The notes under the pieces are model-generated. The model was not told the DNA's origin. It searched no databases and worked only from the letters and a program-made list of their open reading frames with translations. From NCBI RefSeq assembly GCF_038008685.1, contig NZ_JBBOZQ010000001.1:1736001-1800000 (forward strand): a stretch of 64,000 nucleotides of DNA. Reading direction: 5' to 3'. Below are positions 43,526 to 52,977 of this stretch, in pieces. Every line of letters starts with the position of its first letter. Position 1 is the stretch's first letter. Origin of the DNA: Lysinibacillus sp. FSL W8-0992 (GTDB lineage Bacteria > Bacillota > Bacilli > Bacillales_A > Planococcaceae). A program made the translations under genes and the position numbers.

Positions 43526-44344
43526 ATGGCTAATTGGGATGAAATAAAACTAGAGTGGGAAACCACAAAGATTACGCTTGCTGATCTAGCTGAAAAGCAC
43601 GACATAAAGCTTGGTACTTTAAAGAGTAGAAAGAGCCGTGAGAAATGGTCGAGGGATGCAACTGAAATGGATGCAACTAAAACGAAGAAGGTTGCAACTA
43701 TTTCTAGTAAGGATGCAACCGAACCTGGTAACGATGAAGTGATACATGATGCACCGCCTAAGAAGGATGGGCGAGTGAAGAAAAGGAGTGGCAATCCTAA
43801 TCCACCGAATCAGTTCACCAAACGGAACAGGGCTGCTATGATTCATGGCTTGCGTAGTAAGTTCCTTTATGATGAGCAAATCGAAATCATGGAGGCATTG
43901 CAAGACTTCGATGTTGTTGACCAGTTGTGGTTGCAGATTGAATTAAGCTTCTCAGCTATCATTCGTGCTCAAAAGATAATGTGGGTTGAAGATCCATTCG
44001 ACCACTTAAAAGAAACAAGTGGTTATTCATCTGGTGAAGGTGGAAGTGGCGAAACATTTAAAGTCATTTACGCTCACGAACGTTACGAATCATACATCAA
44101 AGCTCAAACAAGGGCATTCGCTGAACATCGTAACTTGGTTAAACAGTTCATGGACCTTACAACTGAGGATGATGAGCGCAGGCTTAAACTTGAACAGATG
44201 CAGTTGAACATGGAGAAAACAAAAACAGACATCGAACTATCGAAAATCGCTATCCGCAAGGAAAATGGTGATGATGAAGAAGAGTTCGAGGATGATGGCT
44301 TCTTAGAGGCATTAGAAGGCAAGGAAGTGAATTGGGATGAGTAA
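43526..44344 (+). CDS. xtmA: Terminase small subunit (XtmA/YqaS-like)
   Basis: A 272-residue PBSX-type small terminase. N-terminal HTH (ITLADLAEKHDIKLGTLKSRKSREKW), a basic middle (KKRSGNPNPPNQFTKRN) and an acidic C-terminal end. It recognises the packaging site on phage DNA. ATG follows GGAGGTGG. Overlaps the large subunit by eight bases. Confidence 0.88.
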   Translation: MANWDEIKLEWETTKITLADLAEKHDIKLGTLKSRKSREKWSRDATEMDATKTKKVATISSKDATEPGNDEVIHDAPPKKDGRVKKRSGNPNPPNQFTKRNRAAMIHGLRSKFLYDEQIEIMEALQDFDVVDQLWLQIELSFSAIIRAQKIMWVEDPFDHLKETSGYSSGEGGSGETFKVIYAHERYESYIKAQTRAFAEHRNLVKQFMDLTTEDDERRLKLEQMQLNMEKTKTDIELSKIAIRKENGDDEEEFEDDGFLEALEGKEVNWDE

Positions 44345-45605
44345 GCGAAAGAAACCTGCTTTATTCTCGTTCAAGCCTTTTAGTCAGAAACAACTTAAAG
44401 TACTCAAATGGTGGCAATCCAATTCCCCTCACAAGGACAAGGATGGCCTTATTTGCGATGGTTCGGTTCGTGCTGGTAAAACGGTCGTTATGTCACTATC
44501 TTTCGTTATGTGGGCAATGGAGACGTTTGAGGACGAGAACCTTGGCATGGCTGGTAAAACAATCGGCTCGTTTAGACGTAACGTATTTAAACCATTAAAA
44601 CGAATGCTGATGTCCAGAGGCTATAAAGTAAAAGAATATCGTTCCGAAAACATGTTCACTGTCACTCGCAATGGCAAGGTGAACTATTTTTATATCTTTG
44701 GAGGGAAAGACGAGGCTTCACAAGACCTTATTCAAGGTATTACGTTAGCTGGTATGTTCTTTGATGAAGTAGCGCTTATGCCACAATCATTCGTCAACCA
44801 AGCAACAGCTCGATGCTCAGTTGATGGTGCAAAATTCTGGTTCAACTGTAACCCTGCTGGTCCTTATCATTGGTTCAAGCTAGAGTACTTAGAACAACTA
44901 GAAAATAAGAACATGTTGCATTTACACTTTACGATGGATGACAACTTATCGCTGTCAGAACGTATCAAAGAGCGTTATAAACGCATGTATAAAGGCGTGT
45001 TCTATCAACGTTTCATCCTTGGTTTATGGGTGTTAGCTGAGGGCGTCATCTACGACATGTTCGACAAAGACCTGCATGTTGTTAAAACAGAGCAACGCAA
45101 CTACACGAAATACTATGTCAGTGTCGATTACGGCACTCAGAACCCTACGACATTTGGTCTGTGGGGCTTTTTTGATGGTATTTGGTACAAGGTTAAGGAA
45201 TATCACTACGATGGTCGGAAATCTAGTAGACAGAAAACCGACGAGCAATATTGCCAAGACATGAAGGAATTTGTTGGTGACTTAAAAATCGTAAAGATTA
45301 TCGTTGACCCTTCTGCAAAATCATTCATTACGGCATTGAAGCAACATGGCTTTTCTGTTAAAGAGGCAAAGAATGATGTACTTGATGGTATACGTAACTT
45401 AGCAAACGCGCTGGTTAACAACCTAATCAAATACAATGACTGTTGTACAGAGACATTTCGTGAATTCAGTTCCTATATGTGGGATGCAAAAGCAGCAGAC
45501 CGAGGAGAAGATAAGCCGATTAAGCAGAACGACCATCAACTCGATGCGGATCGTTATTTTGTTAATACAGTAATTATGAAAAAATCATTATTCAGTTTTG
45601 ATTAG
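44337..45605 (+). CDS. xtmB: Terminase large subunit (XtmB-like)
   Basis: A 422-residue packaging motor: ATPase with GSVRAGKT (42-49) and Walker B GMFFDEVAL, and RNase H-like nuclease with Asp in SVDYGTQNP, IIVDPSA and HQLDADRY. Terminase_3/PBSX type. Cuts and pumps DNA into proheads. Confidence 0.95.
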   Translation: MSKRKKPALFSFKPFSQKQLKVLKWWQSNSPHKDKDGLICDGSVRAGKTVVMSLSFVMWAMETFEDENLGMAGKTIGSFRRNVFKPLKRMLMSRGYKVKEYRSENMFTVTRNGKVNYFYIFGGKDEASQDLIQGITLAGMFFDEVALMPQSFVNQATARCSVDGAKFWFNCNPAGPYHWFKLEYLEQLENKNMLHLHFTMDDNLSLSERIKERYKRMYKGVFYQRFILGLWVLAEGVIYDMFDKDLHVVKTEQRNYTKYYVSVDYGTQNPTTFGLWGFFDGIWYKVKEYHYDGRKSSRQKTDEQYCQDMKEFVGDLKIVKIIVDPSAKSFITALKQHGFSVKEAKNDVLDGIRNLANALVNNLIKYNDCCTETFREFSSYMWDAKAADRGEDKPIKQNDHQLDADRYFVNTVIMKKSLFSFD

Positions 45606-45619
45606 AAAGAGGTGAGAAC

Positions 45620-47122
45620 ATGAGTTATTTTCCGTACCAGGGGGCTATAACAGATACAGATGTCATCAATGAAAACATAACAACTAACGCAAATAGTGCT
45701 ATAACGGACATCAAATGGCTAGAAAATGAAATAAATAAATTTAAAAAGTCGGAGAAGCTAAAGTGGATACTGATAGGTGAAGCTTATTATGAGGGCTTTC
45801 AAGATATTTTACAGCGTAAACGGTGGGTTATCGGTAACGGCGGAAGGTTAGAAGTAAATGACAATCTTCCAAATAACAAGATACTGGATAATCAGTACGC
45901 GAAGCTTGTAGACCAAAAAGTGAATTATCAATTGGGTAAACCGATTACGATTGAAACAGAAAATAACGAGTACTTAAAAAAACTACAAGATATTTTCAAT
46001 AAACGATTCCACCGTACATTAAAAAGCGTTGGGCAGGATGCCTTGAATGGAGGTATCGGGTGGCTTTATCCGTTTTATGATGAAAATGGTGAGTTTGCCA
46101 TAAAACGATTTCCCCCACACGAAATCATTCCATATTGGAAGGATTCAGAGCAAACAATTCTCGACTTTGCAATTCGTTTATTCCTTGTGAAAGAATACGA
46201 GGGTGATAGAGAAGTCGTTGTGCAGAAGGTAGAGGTATACAGTGTCAACGGAGTAGAATATTATCAGTGGTTTGCAGGTCGTCTTATACAGGATGTCACA
46301 AAGACTCCAGAATCCTATATTACTATCAATGATGGTGAAAATAAATTAAGTATGAATTGGCAGAGAGCTCCTTTGATTCCGTTTAAATTCAACAACAAAG
46401 AAATACCACTAATTAAACGCGTGAAGTCTCTACAAGATGGCATCAATACCATGTTAAGTGACTTTGAAAACAACATGCAGGAAGATGCGAGAAATACAAT
46501 CCTAGTGTTGCATAACTATGAAGGGCAAGATTTAGGAGAATTTAGGCGTAATCTTTCTATATACGGAGCAGTTAAAGTGACCTCAGAAGATGGAACAAAA
46601 GGTGGCGTTGAAACTCTAAACATAGAAGTGAATGCTGATAACTATAAGTCGATATTAACACTGTTTAAAAAAGCACTAATTGAAAATGGTCGAGGTTATG
46701 ATGCGAAAGATGATCGTATGGCGAATAACCCAAATCAATTAAATATTAGAGCTATGTATAGTGAAATCGATCTTGATGCTGATGGTATTGAAACAGAGTT
46801 CCAGGCATCCTTCGAGGAGTTGCTTTGGTTCATCAATGTCCATTTAGCTAACACTGGTCAGGGTGATTATGATGGGGAATATGTAAATATCATCTTTAAT
46901 CGCGACATCCTGATTAATGAGATGGAGGTAGTAGATGTATTAAATAAATCAGCTTACTTATCTGAAGAAACAAAGATTGCACAACATCCATATGTAAAAG
47001 ATGTGCAACTAGAATTAGAACGCAAGAAGAAAGAACAGCAAGAGCAAATGGATTTAATGGATAATTACGAAACAACCTTCCAGCAAAAGCAAGGTGATGT
47101 AGATGACCAAGCCGACGCGTAG
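45620..47122 (+). CDS. Portal protein (SPP1 gp6 type)
   Basis: A 500-residue portal of the SPP1 gp6-like family: LVDQKVNYQLGKPI near the N-terminus, NNMQEDARN in the core and a Gln/Glu-rich coiled tail. Forms the dodecameric entry for DNA. Ribosome site AAAGAGGTG. Overlaps the next gene by 20 bases. Confidence 0.9.
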   Translation: MSYFPYQGAITDTDVINENITTNANSAITDIKWLENEINKFKKSEKLKWILIGEAYYEGFQDILQRKRWVIGNGGRLEVNDNLPNNKILDNQYAKLVDQKVNYQLGKPITIETENNEYLKKLQDIFNKRFHRTLKSVGQDALNGGIGWLYPFYDENGEFAIKRFPPHEIIPYWKDSEQTILDFAIRLFLVKEYEGDREVVVQKVEVYSVNGVEYYQWFAGRLIQDVTKTPESYITINDGENKLSMNWQRAPLIPFKFNNKEIPLIKRVKSLQDGINTMLSDFENNMQEDARNTILVLHNYEGQDLGEFRRNLSIYGAVKVTSEDGTKGGVETLNIEVNADNYKSILTLFKKALIENGRGYDAKDDRMANNPNQLNIRAMYSEIDLDADGIETEFQASFEELLWFINVHLANTGQGDYDGEYVNIIFNRDILINEMEVVDVLNKSAYLSEETKIAQHPYVKDVQLELERKKKEQQEQMDLMDNYETTFQQKQGDVDDQADA

Positions 47123-48638
47123 TTATTGGCAAAAGCGTTTTGAGATGTTGGAACAAGCACAACATAATAAATCAGCATCATACTATAAAGACCTTGAAAA
47201 AGCCTATATTCAAACCATGCAAGAAATGGAAAAGAATATTGCCCGATGGTATCAACGTTTTGCTAAGAACAATGAAATTTCATTGGAGGAAGCCAAACGG
47301 TTATTAAAAAGTGATGAATTACGTGAATTTCGTTGGACAGTAGAGGAATATATCGAATATGGCAAAAAGAATGCTATTAATCAGCAATGGATGAAACAAC
47401 TTGAAAATGCTTCTTCTCGTGTTCATTTAAGCCGTTTAGAGAGTTTGCAATTACAATTACAGCAACACGTGGAAAAACTGTACGGCGGGCAAATAGAGGG
47501 CTTTGAGCAGTTGATAAAAGAAACGTATCAGACGCAATACTATCAAACAGCATTTGAGGTTCAAAAGGCTTTCGAAATAGGCTTTACTTTACAAGCACTG
47601 GATGAAACCAAGCTTACAAAAATAATTAGCAAGCCCTGGACTGCTGATGGTCGTACATTTAGCCAAAAGATATGGCGAGACCGAAATATGTTGTTAGACA
47701 CTTTGCACACTGAGCTTATCCAATCAATGGCGCGAGGCGAAGCTCCTAATCGTATGATTTCAGCAATCACAAGAAAAATGAATACCTCACGGTCCAACGC
47801 TGCTCGTCTAGTTATGACTGAGTCAGCGTTTTTTAGTGCTGCTGCACAAAAGGATGTTTATCATGAGCTTGATGTAGAGCGATATGAAATCATTGCAACT
47901 TTAGATCATAAAACAAGTAGCATTTGCCAGTCAATGGACGGGAAGGTATTTAAGCAGGAGGATTTCGAACCTGGAGTTACAGCAAATCCATTTCACCCAC
48001 ATTGTCGTAGTACGACAGCGCCATATTTTGAAGATGATTATAGTGAACGTATTGCCCGAGATTTAGATGGCCAAACATATTATGTTCCTAGCAATATGAA
48101 GTATGAAGAATGGTATCAAACGCAAGTTGATAAACATGGCCAAGGAAAAATCGAAAAGCATAAGCAAATGCAACGTAATCTTGAAACTGATAAGAATCAA
48201 TATAAAAAATACACAAATATACTTGGTCAAAATGTATCGAAATCTTTTGAAGAATTTCAAGATATTAAGTATAGTAATGGTAGCGAGTGGGATAAGTTAC
48301 AAGACAATCTGTATGTGAAATCAAATTTACAAGACGGTTCGTTTGGCGCAAAAATAAATCCAGAGAAACAAGCTCCTCATATTGAATCTACTCAGTTAGA
48401 AGGAAAAAGTTACTTCTTTGATAATGTGGATGTTCAAAAATTATTTGATGATTATGCTGGAACGGGATTTGTTGAAAGAGACCACAATGATAGAAGAAAA
48501 AATACAGAGATTGTTGTCACTGAGAGTATAGTTGGTCACGCCGTATCTACAAATGGTATAAAACCAACCAAAGCGATTAAAATACACCATTCTAAAAAAC
48601 GTACACATATTGTACCGATAAGGGAGGATATATTGTGA
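47103..48638 (+). CDS. Minor head protein fused to a polymorphic-toxin-type nuclease domain
   Basis: A 511-residue SPP1 gp7/Mu F-like head protein: the conserved head domain is at about 245-320 (ATLDHKTSSICQSMDGKVF, NPFHPHCRSTTAPYF). A C-terminal extension, about 400-511, has KQAPHIES, DDYAGTGF, IVGHAVSTNG and KIHHSKKRTHIVP, the pattern I associate with Ntox50 (polymorphic toxin type 50) and related phage barnase/EndoU-like nucleases. His residues in HIES and THIVP are candidate catalytic ones. Likely co-packaged or injected. Four-base overlap with a small possible immunity gene. Confidence 0.8.
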   Translation: MTKPTRSYWQKRFEMLEQAQHNKSASYYKDLEKAYIQTMQEMEKNIARWYQRFAKNNEISLEEAKRLLKSDELREFRWTVEEYIEYGKKNAINQQWMKQLENASSRVHLSRLESLQLQLQQHVEKLYGGQIEGFEQLIKETYQTQYYQTAFEVQKAFEIGFTLQALDETKLTKIISKPWTADGRTFSQKIWRDRNMLLDTLHTELIQSMARGEAPNRMISAITRKMNTSRSNAARLVMTESAFFSAAAQKDVYHELDVERYEIIATLDHKTSSICQSMDGKVFKQEDFEPGVTANPFHPHCRSTTAPYFEDDYSERIARDLDGQTYYVPSNMKYEEWYQTQVDKHGQGKIEKHKQMQRNLETDKNQYKKYTNILGQNVSKSFEEFQDIKYSNGSEWDKLQDNLYVKSNLQDGSFGAKINPEKQAPHIESTQLEGKSYFFDNVDVQKLFDDYAGTGFVERDHNDRRKNTEIVVTESIVGHAVSTNGIKPTKAIKIHHSKKRTHIVPIREDIL

Positions 48639-48835
48639 ATTTAGAACAATATTTAGGTGAAACAATTCGTGTGACATTCACAGACGGTCAGATTCTAGAA
48701 GGTAGATGTAATACATTCACAGGTAAACTTGATACTGAAGATGAATTATATGATGAGATCACGATTGAAACAAAAAAACATCCGTATGTAGGGTTTAATG
48801 AATCAGAAGTAAAAAAAATCGAAATTATCAAGTAA
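48635..48835 (+). CDS. Small LSm-like protein, possible immunity to the head toxin
   Basis: A 66-residue beta-rich acidic protein (LGETIRVTFTDGQILEGRCNTF) starting with GTG inside the toxin gene's last codons (GTGA overlap), with AGGGAGG upstream. Tight coupling to a nuclease-like domain, small size and acidity fit an immunity protein; an Sm-like RNA-binding role is the alternative. Terminator follows. Related in pattern to 43260-43454. Confidence 0.65.
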   Translation: MNLEQYLGETIRVTFTDGQILEGRCNTFTGKLDTEDELYDEITIETKKHPYVGFNESEVKKIEIIK

Positions 48836-48869
48836 GCACTTAACCAATGAAAAAAGGTTGAGTGCTTTT
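48834..48869 (+). terminator. Terminator after the possible immunity gene
   Basis: AAGCACTTAACC pairs with GGTTGAGTGCTT, then TTTT. It would attenuate transcription into scaffold and capsid genes. Confidence 0.75.
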
Positions 48870-48935
48870 ATTGTGCACTATAGTGTATTGCATAGTTTGA
48901 TTAATAAAATCCATAAAGGGAAATGAGGTTTATTC

Positions 48936-49112
48936 ATGAAAAAATTCGAGCAAAAAGATATTGGTAGTTTAATTAACAAAGCGATTATCGAGTTGCAAAA
49001 GTTACAAGTGGAAGTATCGAAAGTTGATGATGATAATCATTCAATAGGTGTGGCATTAAGTGAAGTTGAACATAAATTGCATGCTGCATCCGATTTATTG
49101 GAGGTTGAATGA
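48936..49112 (+). CDS. 58-residue helical phage protein
   Basis: ATG 48936 to TGA 49110-49112, with GAGG eight bases upstream. Helical throughout (SLINKAIIELQKLQVEVSKV). Directly adjacent to the metallopeptidase gene. No family recognised. Confidence 0.6.
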   Translation: MKKFEQKDIGSLINKAIIELQKLQVEVSKVDDDNHSIGVALSEVEHKLHAASDLLEVE

Positions 49113-49409
49113 ATGTTACCTTCGAAAGTTAAAGTGGGTGCTATTGATTATTCGGTTAAAGAAGTGGAACAGGTCATTATAGACGGTGACATTAAATTTG
49201 CTGGATCATGTGATGAATCATATTGTCGCATAGAAGTTAAGGCGGACTTACCCGAAAATGGAAAAAAAGGTACGCTTATACATGAATTAACACACGCTAT
49301 CTTTTATGAAGCTGGCTATCAGGAGCATTCAGAAAAAATGGTGAATCGAATAGGTAAGGTATTACATCAAGTATTAAAAGATAATGATTTCAGTTTCTTA
49401 AAGTCGTAA
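49113..49409 (+). CDS. Small zinc metallopeptidase-like protein
   Basis: A 98-residue protein with HELTH (57-61) in LIHELTHAIFYEAG, a gluzincin/minigluzincin-like active site. No signal peptide. Found inside the head module between the toxin pair and scaffold; it could process a head protein or be a cargo enzyme. Ribosome site GGAGG in the previous gene. Confidence 0.75.
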   Translation: MLPSKVKVGAIDYSVKEVEQVIIDGDIKFAGSCDESYCRIEVKADLPENGKKGTLIHELTHAIFYEAGYQEHSEKMVNRIGKVLHQVLKDNDFSFLKS

Positions 49410-49511
49410 CAATACAACTTTTTATTTTGGTCTTTTTAAAGGCTAGACCATAAAGAAGCGTACACCCCCAACAGGTACAAACCTGTATAAAAATGTATGG
49501 AGGTAATGAAA

Positions 49512-50117
49512 ATGGAATGGTTAAAAGAATTACTTAAAAATGCAGGTATTGCAGATGATCAGATTGAAACGATAGTGACTAATGCCGTGAAGGAAGCACC
49601 AAAACATGTAGTGCCAAAAGCAAAATATAACGAGTTATCTACTACTAAGAGTTCACTTGAAACACAGCTTTCAGAACGTGATACTCAGTTAGAAGAACTT
49701 AAGAAAGTGGATATCGATGGGCTTCAAGCGAAAATCACTGAATTACAACAAACTAATGAAACTGCGAAACAGGAACATGAGCAGCAAATGAAGGATGAGC
49801 GTTTGAATACTGCTCTAAAACTAGCGCTACACAGTAAAGTTCACGATACAGATTTAGTTACTGGTCTTATCGACAAGGCGACAATTGAATTAAGTGAAGA
49901 TGGAAAAGTCACTAAAGGACTTGATGAGCAACTTAAATCGTTGCAAGAATCAAAGTCCTTTTTATTTGTGCCAGAAAAGCAGCAACCAACTTTTAGAGGG
50001 TGGAATCCTGCTGGTGGCGCAGACAGTGGAACAGACACAAGTGATGTAGGTTCTAACTTCGCAAAAATAGCGAATGAGAAGGGTTCAAATGATACAAAAA
50101 ACAACCCGTGGGACTAA
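49512..50117 (+). CDS. Scaffold protein (GP20-like)
   Basis: A 201-residue protein of the phage minor structural GP20/scaffold type: N-terminal WLKELLKNAGI, long coiled coil (about 40-110), Gly-rich tail. ATG 49512 is eight bases from GGAGG; the upstream ATGs at 49497 and 49506 overlap or crowd that site. Directs capsid assembly. Confidence 0.85.
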   Translation: MEWLKELLKNAGIADDQIETIVTNAVKEAPKHVVPKAKYNELSTTKSSLETQLSERDTQLEELKKVDIDGLQAKITELQQTNETAKQEHEQQMKDERLNTALKLALHSKVHDTDLVTGLIDKATIELSEDGKVTKGLDEQLKSLQESKSFLFVPEKQQPTFRGWNPAGGADSGTDTSDVGSNFAKIANEKGSNDTKNNPWD

Positions 50118-50136
50118 ACAATAAGGAGGGCTTTAT

Positions 50137-50451
50137 ATGCCATATGTAAAACCAATTGAAAAATTTCAACGTGTGAATTTCTTAGCATCATCTAAGGTGC
50201 AGGCATTTACCTATTTAGTGAGTGATGTAGGTGTAACAGCAGATGCGAATGGAAAGAAAGTCGTAAAGGCGGGTACTATCTTACCTAAAAATGACGCTAC
50301 CGCAGAAGGTATCTTATATACCGACGTCGATGTGTCAAACGGACCGCAACCAGGTTCATTGATTGTTGAAGCTTACGTTTTAGAGGATCGTCTACCAACT
50401 GCTCTAGATGTAGCAGCCAAAACAGCATTAAAAGAAATTAAATTCCGATAA
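50137..50451 (+). CDS. Head decoration-like protein
   Basis: A 104-residue beta-rich protein between scaffold and capsid, where decoration or head-fibre proteins usually lie (VKAGTILPKNDATAEGILYTDVDV). Strong ribosome site (AAGGAGG). Confidence 0.65.
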   Translation: MPYVKPIEKFQRVNFLASSKVQAFTYLVSDVGVTADANGKKVVKAGTILPKNDATAEGILYTDVDVSNGPQPGSLIVEAYVLEDRLPTALDVAAKTALKEIKFR

Positions 50452-50467
50452 GTGGAGGGAAAACAAT

Positions 50468-51523
50468 ATGCCAGACATTTTAGAACTATTTGGTCAAAAA
50501 ACAGTATTAGATTACATGAAGGAACGAAAATATCAAAGCTATGGCGTGGGAGAAGCTCTTTTCCCAGAAGTTAAACACAACACGCTGGAGTTTGAATATC
50601 TAGTAGGAGCGAATGAATTACCTGTTATTGCAAAGGTACACTCATTTGATACAGAAGCAGAAATCGGCTCATTAGATGCAGCTAAACAAGTGATAGAGGC
50701 TGCTTATATCAAGAAAAAGTATCAAATTACTGAAAAGGATTTAATTGCATTGCAATTCCCACGAACAGCACAGGAGCAACAATACTTGATGCAACGAGTA
50801 TTTAATTTAATCGACAAAGCAGCAAATGATGTTCGTGCTAGTGTTGAACTAATGCGTATGCAAGCACTGAGTACAGGTGAATTGAAATTAGCTTTAAATA
50901 CAGCAGATGGCACACCAAAGACTCTTACGGTTGGATACGGAGTACCAGCAGATCATAAAGAAGCACTTGCTGGAACTGATCAATGGGGTTCAGGTACTGA
51001 GGATATCTTAGGGGATTTAGAACGTTGGTCTGGTTCACTAGATATTACGCCAACTCGTGCATTAACATCTAAAAAGATAGCAGCCCTTATTTTACGTAAT
51101 CCAAAGATTATCGGTTACCTATATGGCGCTGGTTCTGCTCGTGTAGCAAATCTAACGGATTTAAATGCTTTCTTTACACAACAAGGCTTGCCTACTATAG
51201 CTGTGTATGAGTCAAATTCAAACACGAAATATCGCGAGCAAAACGCTGATGGCACATATACAACAAAGAGTTACTTCCCAGACAATAAATTTGTAATGTT
51301 CGGTGATGGCCCACTTGGTGAATCGTTATATGGTCCAACTCCTGAAGAATCACGCCTTGTCCGTAGTGGTTCAGATGTTGAAATGACTACTATTGGCAAG
51401 GTAATTGGAATGGTCTACGAAGAAGGGAAAGATCCTGTTTCAACATGGGCAAAAGCAGCAGCTACAGCGATTCCATCATTCCCAGAAGCACAGAATGTAT
51501 TCCAAGCGCAACCAATTGCATAA
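50468..51523 (+). CDS. Major capsid protein (GpE family)
   Basis: A 351-residue major capsid of the phage capsid E type: N-terminal LELFGQKTVLDYMKERK, central KVHSFDTEAEIGS and C-terminal LVRSGSDVEMTTIGKVIG. Expected HK97 fold. Strong ribosome site (TGGAGGG). Confidence 0.9.
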   Translation: MPDILELFGQKTVLDYMKERKYQSYGVGEALFPEVKHNTLEFEYLVGANELPVIAKVHSFDTEAEIGSLDAAKQVIEAAYIKKKYQITEKDLIALQFPRTAQEQQYLMQRVFNLIDKAANDVRASVELMRMQALSTGELKLALNTADGTPKTLTVGYGVPADHKEALAGTDQWGSGTEDILGDLERWSGSLDITPTRALTSKKIAALILRNPKIIGYLYGAGSARVANLTDLNAFFTQQGLPTIAVYESNSNTKYREQNADGTYTTKSYFPDNKFVMFGDGPLGESLYGPTPEESRLVRSGSDVEMTTIGKVIGMVYEEGKDPVSTWAKAAATAIPSFPEAQNVFQAQPIA

Positions 51524-51537
51524 GGAGGCTATTTGAA

Positions 51538-51717
51538 ATGGCGAACATTAAAGTAAAAGTGAAAAACGGCGCTTTCCCTATACGTTATAAGGGAGAGCGT
51601 TATTTAGTTGGTGAAGAATTGACAATTGATGAAAAACATTTAAACGAATCAATGATGGAACGATTAGAAGAACCGAAAAAAGCTGCGCAACCAAGTAAAA
51701 CGGCTGAAAGCGAGTGA
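51538..51717 (+). CDS. Small head-region protein
   Basis: A 59-residue protein (IKVKVKNGAFPIRYKGERYLVGEELTID), a small beta-barrel-like type common between capsid and connector genes. Start 51538 follows AAGGAGG; the open frame reaching back into the capsid gene is not used. Confidence 0.7.
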   Translation: MANIKVKVKNGAFPIRYKGERYLVGEELTIDEKHLNESMMERLEEPKKAAQPSKTAESE

Positions 51718-52118
51718 TTCGTATGTATTTAGATGTAGTAATGCGTTTATCTGCTCTTGGAGTGAATTTATCTAGCGCTCCAAGTAGCTCAGACGATATG
51801 TTGTTGAAGCATGCTATTGATAAAGTAACTAGCCACATTAAAAGCCAAACAAATTTATCAGCAGTTCCAAAAGGTTTAAGAGAAATAGCTATTGATATGG
51901 TTATAGGAGAGTTCTTACTTACTAAAAAAGCTATGGGCTTATTGGATCTAGAAACATTGAACTTCGATACTGTTGCCAAACAAGTGCAGGATGGCGATAC
52001 AAACGTTTCTTTTGCAGTTGAAGCTAATAGCACTCCTGAAGCTCAGTTTAATGCCTTTATTGCGTATCTACAACACGGCAATACAGACTTTATAAAGTAC
52101 AGGGTACTAACATGGTGA
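51714..52118 (+). CDS. Head-tail connector (gp6/YqbG-like)
   Basis: A 134-residue helical protein of the gp6-like connector type (LLKHAIDKVTSHIKSQTNL). GTG 51714 overlaps the previous stop; ATG 51723 is an alternative. First of the connector set. Confidence 0.72.
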   Translation: MIRMYLDVVMRLSALGVNLSSAPSSSDDMLLKHAIDKVTSHIKSQTNLSAVPKGLREIAIDMVIGEFLLTKKAMGLLDLETLNFDTVAKQVQDGDTNVSFAVEANSTPEAQFNAFIAYLQHGNTDFIKYRVLTW

Positions 52119-52474
52119 GCACACGTCGAAGGGCTATAGAGTTGTTGTACAGAGGATTATGCACTGTTAAGGTATGGCAAGATGTTGAAGATCCAATTAC
52201 TCATGTAACAAAACATGATGAAGCGCCACTCTTTACTGATACAAAATGTAAGCTATCATACGAAAAACAAACGTCCGCAACACCTACTGGCGGTCCGGCC
52301 GTAATTGCACAGACTATCAAGCTATTTATTGCTCCTGAGTTGGATATACCTGCAGGTTCAAAAATCATAGTGACTCAGCATGGAAAAACAACTGAATATG
52401 CAAGAAGTGGTGAACCTTCTGTATATATGGACCATCAAGAAATAGTCTTAGAGCTCTTTAGGGGGTATTCATAA
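52112..52474 (+). CDS. Head closure protein (YqbH/XkdH-like)
   Basis: A 120-residue beta-rich protein in the YqbH/XkdH position with the QTIKLFIAPELDIPAGSKI pattern of minor capsid/closure proteins. Overlaps both neighbours. Confidence 0.75.
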   Translation: MVSTRRRAIELLYRGLCTVKVWQDVEDPITHVTKHDEAPLFTDTKCKLSYEKQTSATPTGGPAVIAQTIKLFIAPELDIPAGSKIIVTQHGKTTEYARSGEPSVYMDHQEIVLELFRGYS

Positions 52475-52977
52475 TGGGTAGGGGTGGACGTGTTGATTTA
52501 AGACAGTTGAAGGCTTTTGAAAGAAAGCTGGCCAAGTTAGCAACTGCTGATTACGAAAAATTCTGTGAGGATTGTGCGAAAGAATTAGCTGCAAGGTTGC
52601 TTGCAAAAGTCATTAAGCGTACCCCTGTTGGTGTTTATGAAGATGGCACCACTGGAGGAACATTGAGACGTGGCTGGACTGCTAAAAGTCATCGTGAAGC
52701 TGAACTGACGGCAACATTCGGTGGAGGTAATGGTTCAAAGAAATTTACAGATTCAATGACTGTGAAAAAAGTTGGTTCTAATTATGAAATTGAAGTAATT
52801 AATCCAGTTGAATATGCCTCATATGTTGAATACGGTCATAGAACGAGAAATCACCAAGGTTGGGTAAACGGCCGTTTTATGATGACTATATCAGCAGATG
52901 AACTTGAACAACAAGCACCAGCAATACTTGAAAAGAAACTCATGAAAATGCTAAAGGAGGCTTTCGATGGAGATTAA
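52474..52977 (+). CDS. HK97 gp10-like tail-completion protein (XkdI/YqbI-like)
   Basis: A 167-residue HK97 gp10-family protein: VIKRTPVGVYEDGTTGGTLRRGW and NPVEYASYVEYGHRT are signatures. Links neck to tail. Confidence 0.88.
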   Translation: MGRGGRVDLRQLKAFERKLAKLATADYEKFCEDCAKELAARLLAKVIKRTPVGVYEDGTTGGTLRRGWTAKSHREAELTATFGGGNGSKKFTDSMTVKKVGSNYEIEVINPVEYASYVEYGHRTRNHQGWVNGRFMMTISADELEQQAPAILEKKLMKMLKEAFDGD

